Source of the DNA: Acidobacteriota bacterium
GTDB taxonomy: Bacteria; Acidobacteriota; Terriglobia; 2-12-FULL-54-10
DNA length: 36,743 nt
Direction: 5' to 3'
NCBI GenBank assembly: GCA_016199675.1
Contig: JACQGE010000112.1
Span: 1-36,743, forward strand
The notes beneath the pieces were generated by a model. The model did no database searches, was not told the origin of the DNA, and was given only the letters and a program-made list of their open reading frames with translations. The position numbers and the translations under genes are program-made. How positions within the stretch are numbered: position 1 is the stretch's first letter; every line of letters begins with the position of its first letter. Below, piece after piece: positions 9,532 through 18,564 of the stretch.

Positions 9532-10086
9532 TTAATTCATAGCAAACATTTTGCCGAATAGGAAGAGAAGAATGATAGCGTAAGCGAACAGCGCTTCATA
9601 CTCCCGATTTTGACGATACTGTTTCCAACTGAATCGGGCCTGAACCCGCGTCTCCCGCCACGGAATCAGGCGGGGCACAATCGCCGGAACGGAATCCGCA
9701 TAGGCCGCGAATTCTCCCGGAAATAATTGGCGTAAATGAGCCTCTTCGCGCCGGATCACCGGCCAATAGACAGCCGTCAGAAAAACGCCCAGCAAAACGA
9801 AGAACCACCATCTTCCTCCCGCGATGCAGAAACCGATACCAGCCAGCGCCGAGCCGATATACAGCGGATTGCGCGTGTAGGCGTAAGGGCCGCTAGTGGC
9901 CAGTTGGCGGTTTTTCTCCAGGTGCCCTGCGCTCCACGCCCGCAGCAGCAGACCCGCTAGCGCCACGCCTCCTCCCCACAGCAACCTTGCGGGCGTCGGC
10001 TGTGCGAAGATACCATAAATGGCCGCTAGTAGGAACCCACTCGGAACCCGAATTCGCGCAGCCATCGCGGAATAAGATGATGACAT
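9532..10086 (-). CDS. Isoprenylcysteine carboxylmethyltransferase / phospholipid methyltransferase family membrane protein
   Basis: LATSGPYAYTRNPLYIGSALAGIGF and RREEAHLRQLFPGEFAAY motifs with TM helices. Confidence 0.88.
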   Translation of the reverse strand: MSSSYSAMAARIRVPSGFLLAAIYGIFAQPTPARLLWGGGVALAGLLLRAWSAGHLEKNRQLATSGPYAYTRNPLYIGSALAGIGFCIAGGRWWFFVLLGVFLTAVYWPVIRREEAHLRQLFPGEFAAYADSVPAIVPRLIPWRETRVQARFSWKQYRQNREYEALFAYAIILLFLFGKMFAMN

Positions 10087-10170
10087 TGTTCTAGCAGTTT
10101 GTATTAATCAGGGCCGCATGCGCAAGCAAGCGTGCTGGACCGGCCCGTAAACGATTTCCTGGGCTGCCGA

Positions 10171-10365
10171 TCAAAACTGTTTGGGGATGCCAGCTTGCTT
10201 CAGAACCGCATTAGCCGTGTGGCGTGACAAAATTTTGTGGTCCACCGGGAAACGCCGGTTGGTAGTTGGGCTGTACCAGATTTCGTGATCACCACGACCC
10301 GGGCGTTCAAGGTAGCACCCATGGGCGCGTAGAATTTCTTTAAGCCGGGGCGTATAACTCGCCAT
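10171..10365 (-). CDS. hicA: HicA-family mRNA interferase toxin
   Basis: 64 aa; LKEILRAHGCYLERPGRGDHEIWYSPTTNRRFPVDHKILSRHTANAVLKQAGI; TGATG overlap with upstream HicB-like ORF. Confidence 0.88.
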   Translation of the reverse strand: MASYTPRLKEILRAHGCYLERPGRGDHEIWYSPTTNRRFPVDHKILSRHTANAVLKQAGIPKQF

Positions 10366-10610
10366 CAGGAAGCCGCAGCTACTACGCCCGTGTCCTCATA
10401 CTGGTAGCGAACACTGAATTGCACTGAACCTGAGTTTTTTTGCAGTACTCCATTTAGTTCCAGCAGTTCTGGAATTAGAACCCGAAGTTTTTCTCGGAGC
10501 AAATTCGGCGATTCGGCTTCCGCCACCAGACCGGGCACGTCATCGCTTTCCGCTACCCACACGCCGGCCTCGCTATCCCACTTCGCCAGAACCTGGTAAA
10601 TGTGACTCAT
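10365..10610 (-). CDS. DUF1902/HicB-like antitoxin
   Basis: YQVLAKWDSEAGVWVAESDDVPGLVAEAESPNLLREKLRVLIPELLELNG; directly upstream of hicA. Confidence 0.85.
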   Translation of the reverse strand: MSHIYQVLAKWDSEAGVWVAESDDVPGLVAEAESPNLLREKLRVLIPELLELNGVLQKNSGSVQFSVRYQYEDTGVVAAAS

Positions 10611-10716
10611 GTACTCTCATCATACCGAATCGGGAAGCTTTTCGTAAACTAAACAGCGGTCAATCGCATCGTCATGCTTAATCCCCTGAGCGTCATTCTA
10701 CATCTAACTGGCAAGC

Positions 10717-10756
10717 AAAGCCCACGGCAAGATAGACCCTTCGCCGGGGCTACCCC
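10717..10756 (+). repeat. Hairpin repeat copy A (AAAGCCCACGGCAAGATAGACCCTTCGCCGGGGCTACCCC)
   Basis: Inverted arms CCCACGGC/GCCGGGGC; matches the reverse complement of copy C (12098-12138). Confidence 0.8.
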
Positions 10757-10759
10757 GCA

Positions 10760-11314
10760 TTATCGGGGCAGAGCGGAATCGATCCCGTGGAGGAAATGAT
10801 TGATGGAAAATCCGATGTAGACCGACCACAATGTTAGGAGAGTTTCTTCATTGCGGTCGTTCGCAAATTTCACAAACTCCTGGTTTGGCTCGGTCTTGAA
10901 TTCATCTGGCACGCCGTCTAAATCGGGGTCCCTGAAAGTAAATATGAGCCGCGTTTCGCTCGGCTTCAGTTCCCCAGTCCCTGGGTCTACGCTGCGTAGA
11001 GTTTCACGTGGTGAGTCTGCCGTTAAAATCAGGCCGTCAACGGGTGTTGTAACCAACAATATCTTCACTTCTGTCTGTCCACCAGGGCCGGTTCTGTAAG
11101 AGGCCGACAGCGAACTATTCGGCGAAGTGCCTACGACTCGGACAAGGGCTGGATATTCAGATCGCCACCACAAACCCTGCAATGCAGGAACAGGTCCAGA
11201 ACGACCGCTTGGCGTGGATGTGCCGGAGCCATTATCTGGATTTGGGCCTCTACCGCAGGCGACAGTCAGCATCAGAGCCTGCGTCATGATCAGAAAAAGC
11301 AGATTTCTTTTCAT
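10760..11314 (-). CDS. Putative lipoprotein of unknown function
   Basis: MKRNLLFLIMTQALMLTVACGRG lipobox-like N-terminus with GGAGGG upstream; the ORF-track N-terminal extension to 11443 is translated hairpin repeat. Confidence 0.7.
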   Translation of the reverse strand: MKRNLLFLIMTQALMLTVACGRGPNPDNGSGTSTPSGRSGPVPALQGLWWRSEYPALVRVVGTSPNSSLSASYRTGPGGQTEVKILLVTTPVDGLILTADSPRETLRSVDPGTGELKPSETRLIFTFRDPDLDGVPDEFKTEPNQEFVKFANDRNEETLLTLWSVYIGFSINHFLHGIDSALPR

Positions 11315-11343
11315 CTCGGTCCCTCCATGAGAAAAGGGGAATC

Positions 11344-11384
11344 GGGTAGCCCCGACGAGCGCTTTCTTTCGCCATGGGTTCTCC
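11344..11384 (-). repeat. Hairpin repeat copy B
   Basis: GGGTAGCCCCGACGAGCGCTTTCTTTCGCCATGGGTTCTCC; same family as A, C and D. Confidence 0.8.
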
Positions 11385-11423
11385 TGCACAGAATACGGAA
11401 CAAAAACCCAACACCCGCTAGCG

Positions 11424-12080
11424 TTAAGCGGTCGGCGAACCATGTATTTGCTGCTTCAGGGTGGTGTCGTCACCGAGTATTTGCCTAAACTCTTGCTCCA
11501 GGGCTCGCCTCGCGGCAGGAATCTCTTGCTTCACTGAATCCCATGCCTGTTCTAAAATCTTCCATTTTTTCTGAAGCGTCTCGTTTGTAGGATGCTCGAT
11601 GCTTTCATAAACACCAACTTCAATTGTGAGTTTCCGCAAGTCCGTGAGGAATTTCGCAAGCTTATTGCAGAGCGATTCAGGGAGATAGATTCGGTGTTGA
11701 TCAAGAAAACGTAAGCACTCTACAATTTTGTTCCATGTCGGAACGTATTTCTCTTTTCTACTCGGCTCACCTTCAAAAGGTTGGACGAAATCTTCAATCG
11801 CCCAAGTAGTCTCGGCGAGATACTTATCCAATTGAGCGATTACCTCAGCCCGCTTTTCGTGAAGCTTCGAGAATCGGACCTGATGCTCGTATGCTGCGCG
11901 TTGCAAATCAGCCTTCAATCTCTCGATAGCCGTGTCCGAGGTCGATTTGAGTTCAACCTTGAACTTCTCCACGTCCTTGTCCAACCAAGCCCTGATTACC
12001 GAGCGCGCAAGGAATGCCACAATACCCAAGAGGATGGTGGGGCCACCGAAAGAGATCAGTACTGAAGTCCAAGGATCCAT
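11424..12080 (-). CDS. Hypothetical membrane-anchored coiled-coil protein (218 aa)
   Basis: One N-terminal TM (VLISFGGPTILLGIVAFLARSVI) then long helical region; bracketed by hairpin copies B and C. Confidence 0.7.
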   Translation of the reverse strand: MDPWTSVLISFGGPTILLGIVAFLARSVIRAWLDKDVEKFKVELKSTSDTAIERLKADLQRAAYEHQVRFSKLHEKRAEVIAQLDKYLAETTWAIEDFVQPFEGEPSRKEKYVPTWNKIVECLRFLDQHRIYLPESLCNKLAKFLTDLRKLTIEVGVYESIEHPTNETLQKKWKILEQAWDSVKQEIPAARRALEQEFRQILGDDTTLKQQIHGSPTA

Positions 12081-12097
12081 AAGTATGCCAGTCCAGC

Positions 12098-12138
12098 GGG
12101 TAGCCCCGGCGAACGCTTTCTCGCCGTGGGCTTTCCTC
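12098..12138 (-). repeat. Hairpin repeat copy C
   Basis: GGGTAGCCCCGGCGAACGCTTTCTCGCCGTGGGCTTTCCTC; inverted arms GCCCCGGCG/CGCCGTGGGC. Confidence 0.8.
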
Positions 12139-13225
12139 AGCGGCTTTCGATGAAAACTTGCTTGTCGCGTACGATCTCAGATTCCACAGCCAGCAGTTCA
12201 CGAATTGCAGACAACACCTCTTCGGGGCTGATGCGGCTCATCACCTCGGCGGGCATCGCAGAGTGCTGGTAAGAAGTTGGGGCGTTGTCCGGTCGCAGCG
12301 ATTTCGTGCGCTCGCCGTAGGGGCCATTGCGCTGGGGGTCAGTAGGCCCAAACAAGGCCACCGTCGGAACGCCTAGCGCAGCGGCCAGATGCGAAGGCCC
12401 AGTGTCCGAACCCACCATCAAGCGGCTTCGCCGCAATAAAGCAATCAAACCCAATAGGCCGCCGCCGTACAGAAGCGGCTTCGCGGTTCGGCAAACTGCC
12501 TGCACTTCCGCTGCCAGCGTTTCTTCCCCTGGCCCGCAGTTGAGCACCACGCGAAAACCAATTTCTTTTTCCAGCGCATCCGCCACTTGTCCATAACTTG
12601 CCGCAGGCCAGCATTTGGATCGCCAGCCAGCGCCAGGGTTCAGCACCGCTATATTGTCGCGGGGAAAGCCAGCCGGAAGCTGATCCGGCTCTCCTGCTGG
12701 AAGGGGAAAGCGGATGACCGGATGGCGGGCGCCGAGCGCAGCGGCCAGCGCGAGATTAGCTTCCACGGCGTGGACTGCTCGCGTGGCCACGCGGCGTGTA
12801 TAAAGCACGCTGCCAGCCGCCTCCTTCACCCAGGGGCTGTCAAAGCCGATTACCTCAGAAGCTCCGCTCAACCGGCAGGCCACAGCCGACTTGAGCGAGC
12901 CTTGCAGGTCCAGCGCGCAATCATACCGGCGCTCGCGTAATTCCCGAATCCTTTGCCGGAAGGCAATCCAGGTTTCGTCGGAAAGCAGTCGCCGTCTCCA
13001 AACCAGCGTATCGAGTTCCACGATTCGATGCAGGTCAGGATTTCCTTCCAGCAGAGGCCGCCAGCGGCTTTCTATCAGCCAATCTATCTCCCACTGCGGA
13101 AAGTTTTCTTTGAGCGTGGCCAGCGCCGGAAGGCTGTGGATGATATCACCCATAGAGCCGAATCGCACAATCAGGATTCGCCGGATATTTGACGAATTCG
13201 TGAGAATGCCTATTTGCGGAATCAT
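12137..13225 (-). CDS. waaC: Lipopolysaccharide heptosyltransferase I-like (GT9)
   Basis: RRILIVRFGSMGDIIHSLPALATLKENFP, LNPGAGWRSKCWP, GSDTGPSHLAAALGVPTVALFGPTDPQRNGPYG. Confidence 0.9.
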   Translation of the reverse strand: MIPQIGILTNSSNIRRILIVRFGSMGDIIHSLPALATLKENFPQWEIDWLIESRWRPLLEGNPDLHRIVELDTLVWRRRLLSDETWIAFRQRIRELRERRYDCALDLQGSLKSAVACRLSGASEVIGFDSPWVKEAAGSVLYTRRVATRAVHAVEANLALAAALGARHPVIRFPLPAGEPDQLPAGFPRDNIAVLNPGAGWRSKCWPAASYGQVADALEKEIGFRVVLNCGPGEETLAAEVQAVCRTAKPLLYGGGLLGLIALLRRSRLMVGSDTGPSHLAAALGVPTVALFGPTDPQRNGPYGERTKSLRPDNAPTSYQHSAMPAEVMSRISPEEVLSAIRELLAVESEIVRDKQVFIESR

Positions 13226-14649
13226 ATAGAATTACTTGTCGCTACGTCTGGATACTCACGTTCCATGCCGCGCATCTGTGTCGGGCTAACTAGAATCCCG
13301 AGTTCCTGTTGCAGTGCTCGAGCCGTTCTATCGTTTTCGTCTGTCCAACATCGTGCATTGATATAAACAGCGTCTTCAGAGCGTGATTGGTTGTCTATCC
13401 CAGATTCGGTTGCAATACCAACTATGTCCAAAGCTTCGGGGAACTTTGTTTTCGTTACCTGACAGCAAGCTTTCAAATAGTTTAATCTGGCGGTTCTATT
13501 GGTCTCGTAAGAATGCTTTGGCGAAACCGGAAACAGCAAGAACACGTAATATGGATATCCTATCTTTGAAGGGACGATGACGCGTAGAGCACGAATATTC
13601 GGCGGGGTGCTTGCAAGGATTTCTTCGATAGCCCTTCCGAGCATCCGCCGTCTTGTTCTTGACTCCCGGGCCAAAAAGCGCATCGTAGTTTCGATCGTTG
13701 TGACAGCGGCGGGCCAGCAATATTCTTGTGTTCCATTCAGAGCGTTGTAATTAAATGTCTCGATCAGACGGTCCCAAAGATAACTGACGTCATTTGCTTT
13801 AATTTGGGCCAAACGCTGCGGGTTTTTCTCGAATGCTTTCCAAAAACCTTCCTCCAGAATAATGCAATTGAATTCTTCAGGAAACACAAAGTCGTGCTCG
13901 CCATTTGAATTCATGTCCTTGAGGTAGCAAGCTAATAGCTCTTCCTCACCAGCGGCAGCAATTGTTTTTCCCGAGCGCAGCAATTCCTCTTTCTTTCTCA
14001 GATATGCGGTGAAATCTGAGATAGTATCCAGTGTTTGCAACAGTATGTTTAGCGATGCATCGTCCAAAACGTGGATGAAACTTTTTCTCGGATCAAGATC
14101 GCCTATCATGAAGGGAATGCAATGATTCGAAGCTCCCCTCAGATCGGTATCAATCATCAAACTACCGCTGCCTCCTAATTCCTGTGCACATCTCCTGGCG
14201 ACATCGTGGGCAACAACAACCAAGTGAAATCGCGCTTGTCTGGAGGGCACACTAAAGGGAAATCGCTGCGTGCAGCCACCATCGAGGAATAATCTTTCGG
14301 GATAAGACCTGATCCATCGTTCTGCTCCCCATGCTTGGTGAGCCGACTTGGTGATAGCATGACGAAACCAACGACTCCATTCAAGTTCGAGATTGCCAGT
14401 TTCTGGGAAGCTACAATACTTGTCCGAAAAAATGATGATGTCCTCTCCAAAAACTACCAGAAGGTCACAAACCTCTTTTCCAATGGTATGAGTTCCGGAT
14501 CGCTGGTCTCGATAGACGGTGGGATAACTCCATAGAGTCAGGAATGTGCTGTCGCAAAGCCTCTTTAGATAGCGTTCTGCCGGAGTGACACCTTCTGAAC
14601 GCTTAATTGGCGACCAATGAGGTTTCTCCGATGAGGTCATTTGAGCCAT
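13222..14649 (-). CDS. Unknown protein with nuclease-like N-terminal signature (about 475 aa)
   Basis: ERYLKRLCDSTFLTLWSYPTVYRDQ...GKEVCDLLVVFGEDIIIFSDK; ATGA overlap with waaC. Start set at 14649 because the ORF-track start (14688) lies inside hairpin D. Confidence 0.72.
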   Translation of the reverse strand: MAQMTSSEKPHWSPIKRSEGVTPAERYLKRLCDSTFLTLWSYPTVYRDQRSGTHTIGKEVCDLLVVFGEDIIIFSDKYCSFPETGNLELEWSRWFRHAITKSAHQAWGAERWIRSYPERLFLDGGCTQRFPFSVPSRQARFHLVVVAHDVARRCAQELGGSGSLMIDTDLRGASNHCIPFMIGDLDPRKSFIHVLDDASLNILLQTLDTISDFTAYLRKKEELLRSGKTIAAAGEEELLACYLKDMNSNGEHDFVFPEEFNCIILEEGFWKAFEKNPQRLAQIKANDVSYLWDRLIETFNYNALNGTQEYCWPAAVTTIETTMRFLARESRTRRRMLGRAIEEILASTPPNIRALRVIVPSKIGYPYYVFLLFPVSPKHSYETNRTARLNYLKACCQVTKTKFPEALDIVGIATESGIDNQSRSEDAVYINARCWTDENDRTARALQQELGILVSPTQMRGMEREYPDVATSNSI

Positions 14650-14678
14650 TGCATTTACTCCCTTGCGAAATAGCTGGA

Positions 14679-14709
14679 GCCACGGCAAGCGCTCTTTCTC
14701 GCCGTGGTC
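14679..14709 (+). repeat. Hairpin repeat copy D (CCACGGC-N14-GCCGTGG)
   Basis: Perfect 7-bp stem 14680-14686 / 14701-14707; left arm like copy A, right arm like copy C. Confidence 0.8.
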
Positions 14710-14772
14710 TGTTGCTCTACAAAACTTCCAAGCTGCCGCAGGCCGGAGCGCAGCCGTAGGCGAAGCGACTTC

Positions 14773-15903
14773 TCAATAGCGAATAATCACGCCTCCTGAC
14801 TCATCTACCCGCGCTTCTCGCCGCCCATTTCTCAGCATCGAGCACGCCCTGCGGAAAACTTTTTCCACCGCGATGGAAGTCATACAACGATGGTCAATCG
14901 GGCAGTGCCGCAGCAGGCAGGGGCGGCAGAAGGCCTCGCCCGCCATCAATTCCACGCGCGGGCCTAGTGGCCGCGTTGCCCGCTCATCCGTAGGTCCAAA
15001 GATGGCAAGCGTCGGCACGCCCAGCGCCGCCGCCACGTGCATCGTTCCCGTGTCGTTAGTGAGGTAAAGATCGCAGCCCTGCACCAAGCGCATGAATTCG
15101 GAGAGCGAAGTCTCTCCGGCAAGCGAAACCGCGCCGCCTCCTGTCTTCGGCAACAAGGAATCAACCAGCGGTTTTTCTTCTTTCGACCCGAAGAAGACGC
15201 AATTGGCTCCCAACTCTCTGTGCAGCTTCTCCGCCAATTCAGCGAACTGTTCGCCCGGCCAGCGTTTAGCTGTGCCGAATGTAGCGCCTGGGCTGATCCC
15301 GACGACAAATTTTTCTTCGGTTTGATCCGCTCGGGCTTGTCCGATCAGAGCCAGCAGTTGTGTCCGTGCCGTCGCCCGTTGGTCCTCGTAAGTCGGCAGC
15401 AGAATCTCGCGAACTTTCGCAAACGATTCGATCACTCCCAGCCGCCGCAGAAGCTCCAGGTAGTAGTGTGCTTCGTGCGGAGGAATTTCCCCCTTCCGAG
15501 GCACGGCCATTGGATGCGTCAGGATTGGCCCCCGGCCATGCCGCGCGTAGCCCGCTCGAATAGGGATTTCAGCCAGCAAGGCCAGCAAAGCAGCATCCAG
15601 CGCGTTTTGGAACAGGATGGCAGCCGCGAATTTTTCCTTTCTCAGTTCGGCAGCCAGCCGCCATCGGCCCAAGAAACCCCGGTGCGTTGTGCGCGTGTCG
15701 TACGCAATGATGCGGCAGCGCAACTCGTCGAGCGGAAAAATTTCTCGCACCCAGGGTCGCGCCACCAGAGCCATCTCGGCATCGGGTAGCGCCTTGCGTA
15801 ATTCCCGCAGCGCGGGCAGACACATCACGGCGTCTCCGACCCAATTCGGCACGCGCACCAGTACCTTGGCATCTTGAAGTTGTCCGACTCGCAGTTGCTT
15901 CAT
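14773..15903 (-). CDS. waaF: Lipopolysaccharide heptosyltransferase II-like (GT9)
   Basis: AKVLVRVPNWVGDAVMCLPALRELRKALP, GISPGATFGTAKRWP, TNDTGTMHVAAALGVPTLAIFGPTDERATRPLG. Start at MKQLRVGQ (15903) rather than 16077, which overlaps lpxK. Confidence 0.93.
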   Translation of the reverse strand: MKQLRVGQLQDAKVLVRVPNWVGDAVMCLPALRELRKALPDAEMALVARPWVREIFPLDELRCRIIAYDTRTTHRGFLGRWRLAAELRKEKFAAAILFQNALDAALLALLAEIPIRAGYARHGRGPILTHPMAVPRKGEIPPHEAHYYLELLRRLGVIESFAKVREILLPTYEDQRATARTQLLALIGQARADQTEEKFVVGISPGATFGTAKRWPGEQFAELAEKLHRELGANCVFFGSKEEKPLVDSLLPKTGGGAVSLAGETSLSEFMRLVQGCDLYLTNDTGTMHVAAALGVPTLAIFGPTDERATRPLGPRVELMAGEAFCRPCLLRHCPIDHRCMTSIAVEKVFRRACSMLRNGRREARVDESGGVIIRY

Positions 15904-15907
15904 TTTG

Positions 15908-17059
15908 TCATGCCCCGCCAAACCCGATCTTCGTCGCGACCTTCGCCGGGTCCGTGCCTGCTTGCAAAAATTTGCCATCCATTCCCAGGCGCTCTCCCAG
16001 CCCGTGCAGGAATTCCTCCTCTTGCTCCAGCACCGGTTCAATCGCGGCCCAATAGATTGGCGTCTGTAAGCTGGCATTTTCTGGCAGGTTCACCCAATCC
16101 TTTTCTGTCGTCACCAGGCAGTCGGCTTCATGTTTCCGCGCTAGTTTTTCTAGTATCTCCAGATCGCGCCGCGTATAGCGGTGATGATCTGGAAAGACTC
16201 TTGCGGCGGCTATGCTGAGTTCGTGCGGCTCCACCACGTGAAGCCGATCCGCTGGAAACATCCCCAGAAAGTTTTGTGGACTCCCCAGTCCGCAAAAAGC
16301 CACAGCACGCCGTCCCGCCAATGTATCGGGAGTTGTGATAATTCCCCGTGAGTCCACGAATCCCAGCAGCCGTGTGCTGGCGCTGAAAAACGGTACGTCC
16401 ATATTCAGGCGCAGCACTGCCCCCTTTAATTCGCGCAATGCGGCCGTGCTCTCTTTTGACGTTCTTGCTCGGTCGCAGTGGGTCAGCAGGATGGCATCTG
16501 CCCGCCGCAGCGCCGCCGGTCCCTCCCGCAGCAATTGAGGGAAACTGCCACGGCTGCCCCAAGGATTTCCCGCGTCGACCAGAACCAGATCGAAATCGCG
16601 CGCCAAAGCCATGTGCTGGAAGCCATCGTCCAGCAAATGCACATCCACAGGAAATTGATCTTCCACAGCGCGCCCTGCTTCGTAACGGCAAGAGGCAATT
16701 CCAATCGGGACCTCCAAATGCCGCAGATAGAGTTGCACTTCGTCTCCATCGCACAAGGCATTTCTTGGTGAAGTTCCTGGCGGAAGTACTTCCACTTTTT
16801 CCCGCGAGGTGCGGCCATAACCGCGCGTCAAAATGGAGACGTTTATCCCCGCAGTTTGCAGGCGGCCTGCCAGCCAGATAGTAAAAGGTGTTTTGCCGGT
16901 TCCGCCCCAAGCGATGTTGCCGATGCTAATGACTTTGGCTCGGAGGCGGCGCTGCGCCAGCAGCCCGCGCTGGTACAGTTGCACGCGCACGCTGGCCCCG
17001 GCGCTCCAAAGCGCCACTCCTCCCGATGCTAACTGCGCGATAGGAAACACCGGCCTCAC
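15908..17059 (-). CDS. lpxK: Tetraacyldisaccharide 4'-kinase
   Basis: VISIGNIAWGGTGKTPFTIWLA, ILTRGYGR, VHLLDDGFQHMALARDFDLVLVDA. Confidence 0.95.
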   Translation of the reverse strand: MRPVFPIAQLASGGVALWSAGASVRVQLYQRGLLAQRRLRAKVISIGNIAWGGTGKTPFTIWLAGRLQTAGINVSILTRGYGRTSREKVEVLPPGTSPRNALCDGDEVQLYLRHLEVPIGIASCRYEAGRAVEDQFPVDVHLLDDGFQHMALARDFDLVLVDAGNPWGSRGSFPQLLREGPAALRRADAILLTHCDRARTSKESTAALRELKGAVLRLNMDVPFFSASTRLLGFVDSRGIITTPDTLAGRRAVAFCGLGSPQNFLGMFPADRLHVVEPHELSIAAARVFPDHHRYTRRDLEILEKLARKHEADCLVTTEKDWVNLPENASLQTPIYWAAIEPVLEQEEEFLHGLGERLGMDGKFLQAGTDPAKVATKIGFGGA

Positions 17060-18438
17060 TGAATCTCCCCAGCGCCCATGACGGCTTGTGCCAGGCGCTC
17101 CTGGTCCTGAATTGATGACGAATCTTTGCCCGTCAGCAATTTTCCCAACTCCTCCGCGACCATGCTGGCGCCGCTGGCGTTCTTCTTGACCAACTCCTGG
17201 GCTGCCTCACCCAGTCGGCAACTAAAGTCGGAATTGCGGAATAAAAACCGCAGCGTGGCTGTGAGGTTCCCTGCGTTCTGAACCTGCGCGATAGCTCCGG
17301 TGCGAACCCCTGATACCCTTGGGATTTGCCCCACGCCCGTATCTTCGAGAAATTTGTACTCAATTTCCCGAAAGTTCTTCATGGAAGGGCCGATAACAAT
17401 GGGTCGCCCAAAGTAGGCCGGTTCCAAAACGTTGTGTCCGCCCGTCGGTACCAGCGTTCCTCCCACAAAGGCAACGGTGGCCAATTGATAGACGTCACCC
17501 AACTCCCCAATGCTGTCCAGCAGCAGCACTCCAGGAAGCGGAACCATTGTGCGCCCCTGGAGTTCCGATCGCCGTTGTAGCGGGATTTCCATCCGGCGGA
17601 TTTCTTCTGTCACCTCCGAAAAACGCTCTGGATGCCGAGGGGCTAGGATCATCCACAAATGAGGAAATTCCTGAGCCAACTCTCGGAACGTTGCGAGCAA
17701 ATACGTTTCCTCTCCTGGCATCGTGCTGCCCGCCACCAGCACCGGTCCCGCTGCTGAAGCCTGCACCATTGCCCGTAACGTTTCTACAATTGGCGCTGCA
17801 GCGGGGCGAAAGGCAAATTTAAAATTCCCAGCCACGCGAACTTTCTCCGCTGGAGCGCCCAGGGCCAGGAAGCGTTCGGCGTCGCCCGGGGTCTGCGCGA
17901 ATAAAACGTCCGGCAGAGACAAGACTCGCCGCCAGAGCCAGCGACTGGACCGGTAACGGGGGAAGGCTCTGTCCGAGATGCGTCCGTTGGCTACGAACAA
18001 GATCGCACCGCAACGTTTGACCTCTCGAAACAGGTTCGGCCACAACTCCGTTTCCAGCACGACCAATGCGTTCGGTCGAATCTTCCGCAGGAACCGTCGG
18101 CAAACTCCTTTCAAATCCAGAGGCGGGAACAAAACCTCTTCCGGCGCAAGTCGCCGCCGCGCCTCTTCCCAACCCGTGCGCGTGGAAGTTGTCATCACAA
18201 TGCGAATGCCCGGAACGCGGCTCTTCAATTCTTCCACCAGCACGCTAGCCGCTTTCACCTCTCCCAGAGAGACTGCGTGAAGCCAGACGCAAGGCGTCGC
18301 TGCCAGAGATTCGGAAAGGGAAAGGAACCCCAGCCGCTGTCCTAACCCAGCCAACCGCCCTCGCAGAGCGCGGTAGGCCAGCCAGGGAATCAGCAGCGGG
18401 CTGGCCAGCCACAGCATCAAGTTGTAGAGAAAGTACAT
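17056..18438 (-). CDS. waaA: 3-deoxy-D-manno-octulosonic acid transferase
   Basis: VWLHAVSLGEVKAA, TTSTRTGWEEARR, VLETELWPNLFRE, GGHNVLEPAYFGRPIVIGPSMKNF; start taken as MYFLYNLMLWLASPLL. Confidence 0.94.
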   Translation of the reverse strand: MYFLYNLMLWLASPLLIPWLAYRALRGRLAGLGQRLGFLSLSESLAATPCVWLHAVSLGEVKAASVLVEELKSRVPGIRIVMTTSTRTGWEEARRRLAPEEVLFPPLDLKGVCRRFLRKIRPNALVVLETELWPNLFREVKRCGAILFVANGRISDRAFPRYRSSRWLWRRVLSLPDVLFAQTPGDAERFLALGAPAEKVRVAGNFKFAFRPAAAPIVETLRAMVQASAAGPVLVAGSTMPGEETYLLATFRELAQEFPHLWMILAPRHPERFSEVTEEIRRMEIPLQRRSELQGRTMVPLPGVLLLDSIGELGDVYQLATVAFVGGTLVPTGGHNVLEPAYFGRPIVIGPSMKNFREIEYKFLEDTGVGQIPRVSGVRTGAIAQVQNAGNLTATLRFLFRNSDFSCRLGEAAQELVKKNASGASMVAEELGKLLTGKDSSSIQDQERLAQAVMGAGEIQ

Positions 18439-18501
18439 AAATGCTTCGATTATAGCGTGTCCCGTACTTCTTGCTGTTGGAAATCGTGAGGTGTGGATCA
18501 C

Positions 18502-18529
18502 TTGTCAACGTGGCAATGTCTGGTATACT
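18502..18529 (+). promoter_or_regulatory. Putative sigma70 promoter TTGTCA-N16-TATACT with TGG extended -10
   Basis: Upstream of ATG 18565; implies that the ORF-track start at 18493 is not used. Confidence 0.6.
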
Positions 18530-18564
18530 TTGGTCAAAATTTCAACCAGGGGAACTTCTGGCGC

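Noticed and set aside
10753-10768. CCCCG-CATTAT-CGGGG short hairpin next to copy A as a terminator
   Set aside because: No T-tract and short stem; could equally be part of the repeat element.
11315-11443. N-terminal extension of the lipoprotein ORF
   Set aside because: Encodes the hairpin repeat B; a better start with GGAGGG and a lipobox is at 11314.
10717-14709. Integron attC interpretation of the hairpins
   Set aside because: No RYYYAAC/GTTRRRY core sites or integrase seen, and flanked genes are not uniformly cassette-like; kept only as a generic boundary-repeat hypothesis.
15037-15789. 250-aa plus-strand ORF
   Set aside because: Antisense shadow of waaF.
16128-16910. 260-aa minus-strand ORF
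   Set aside because: Alternate frame inside lpxK, which has strong motifs.
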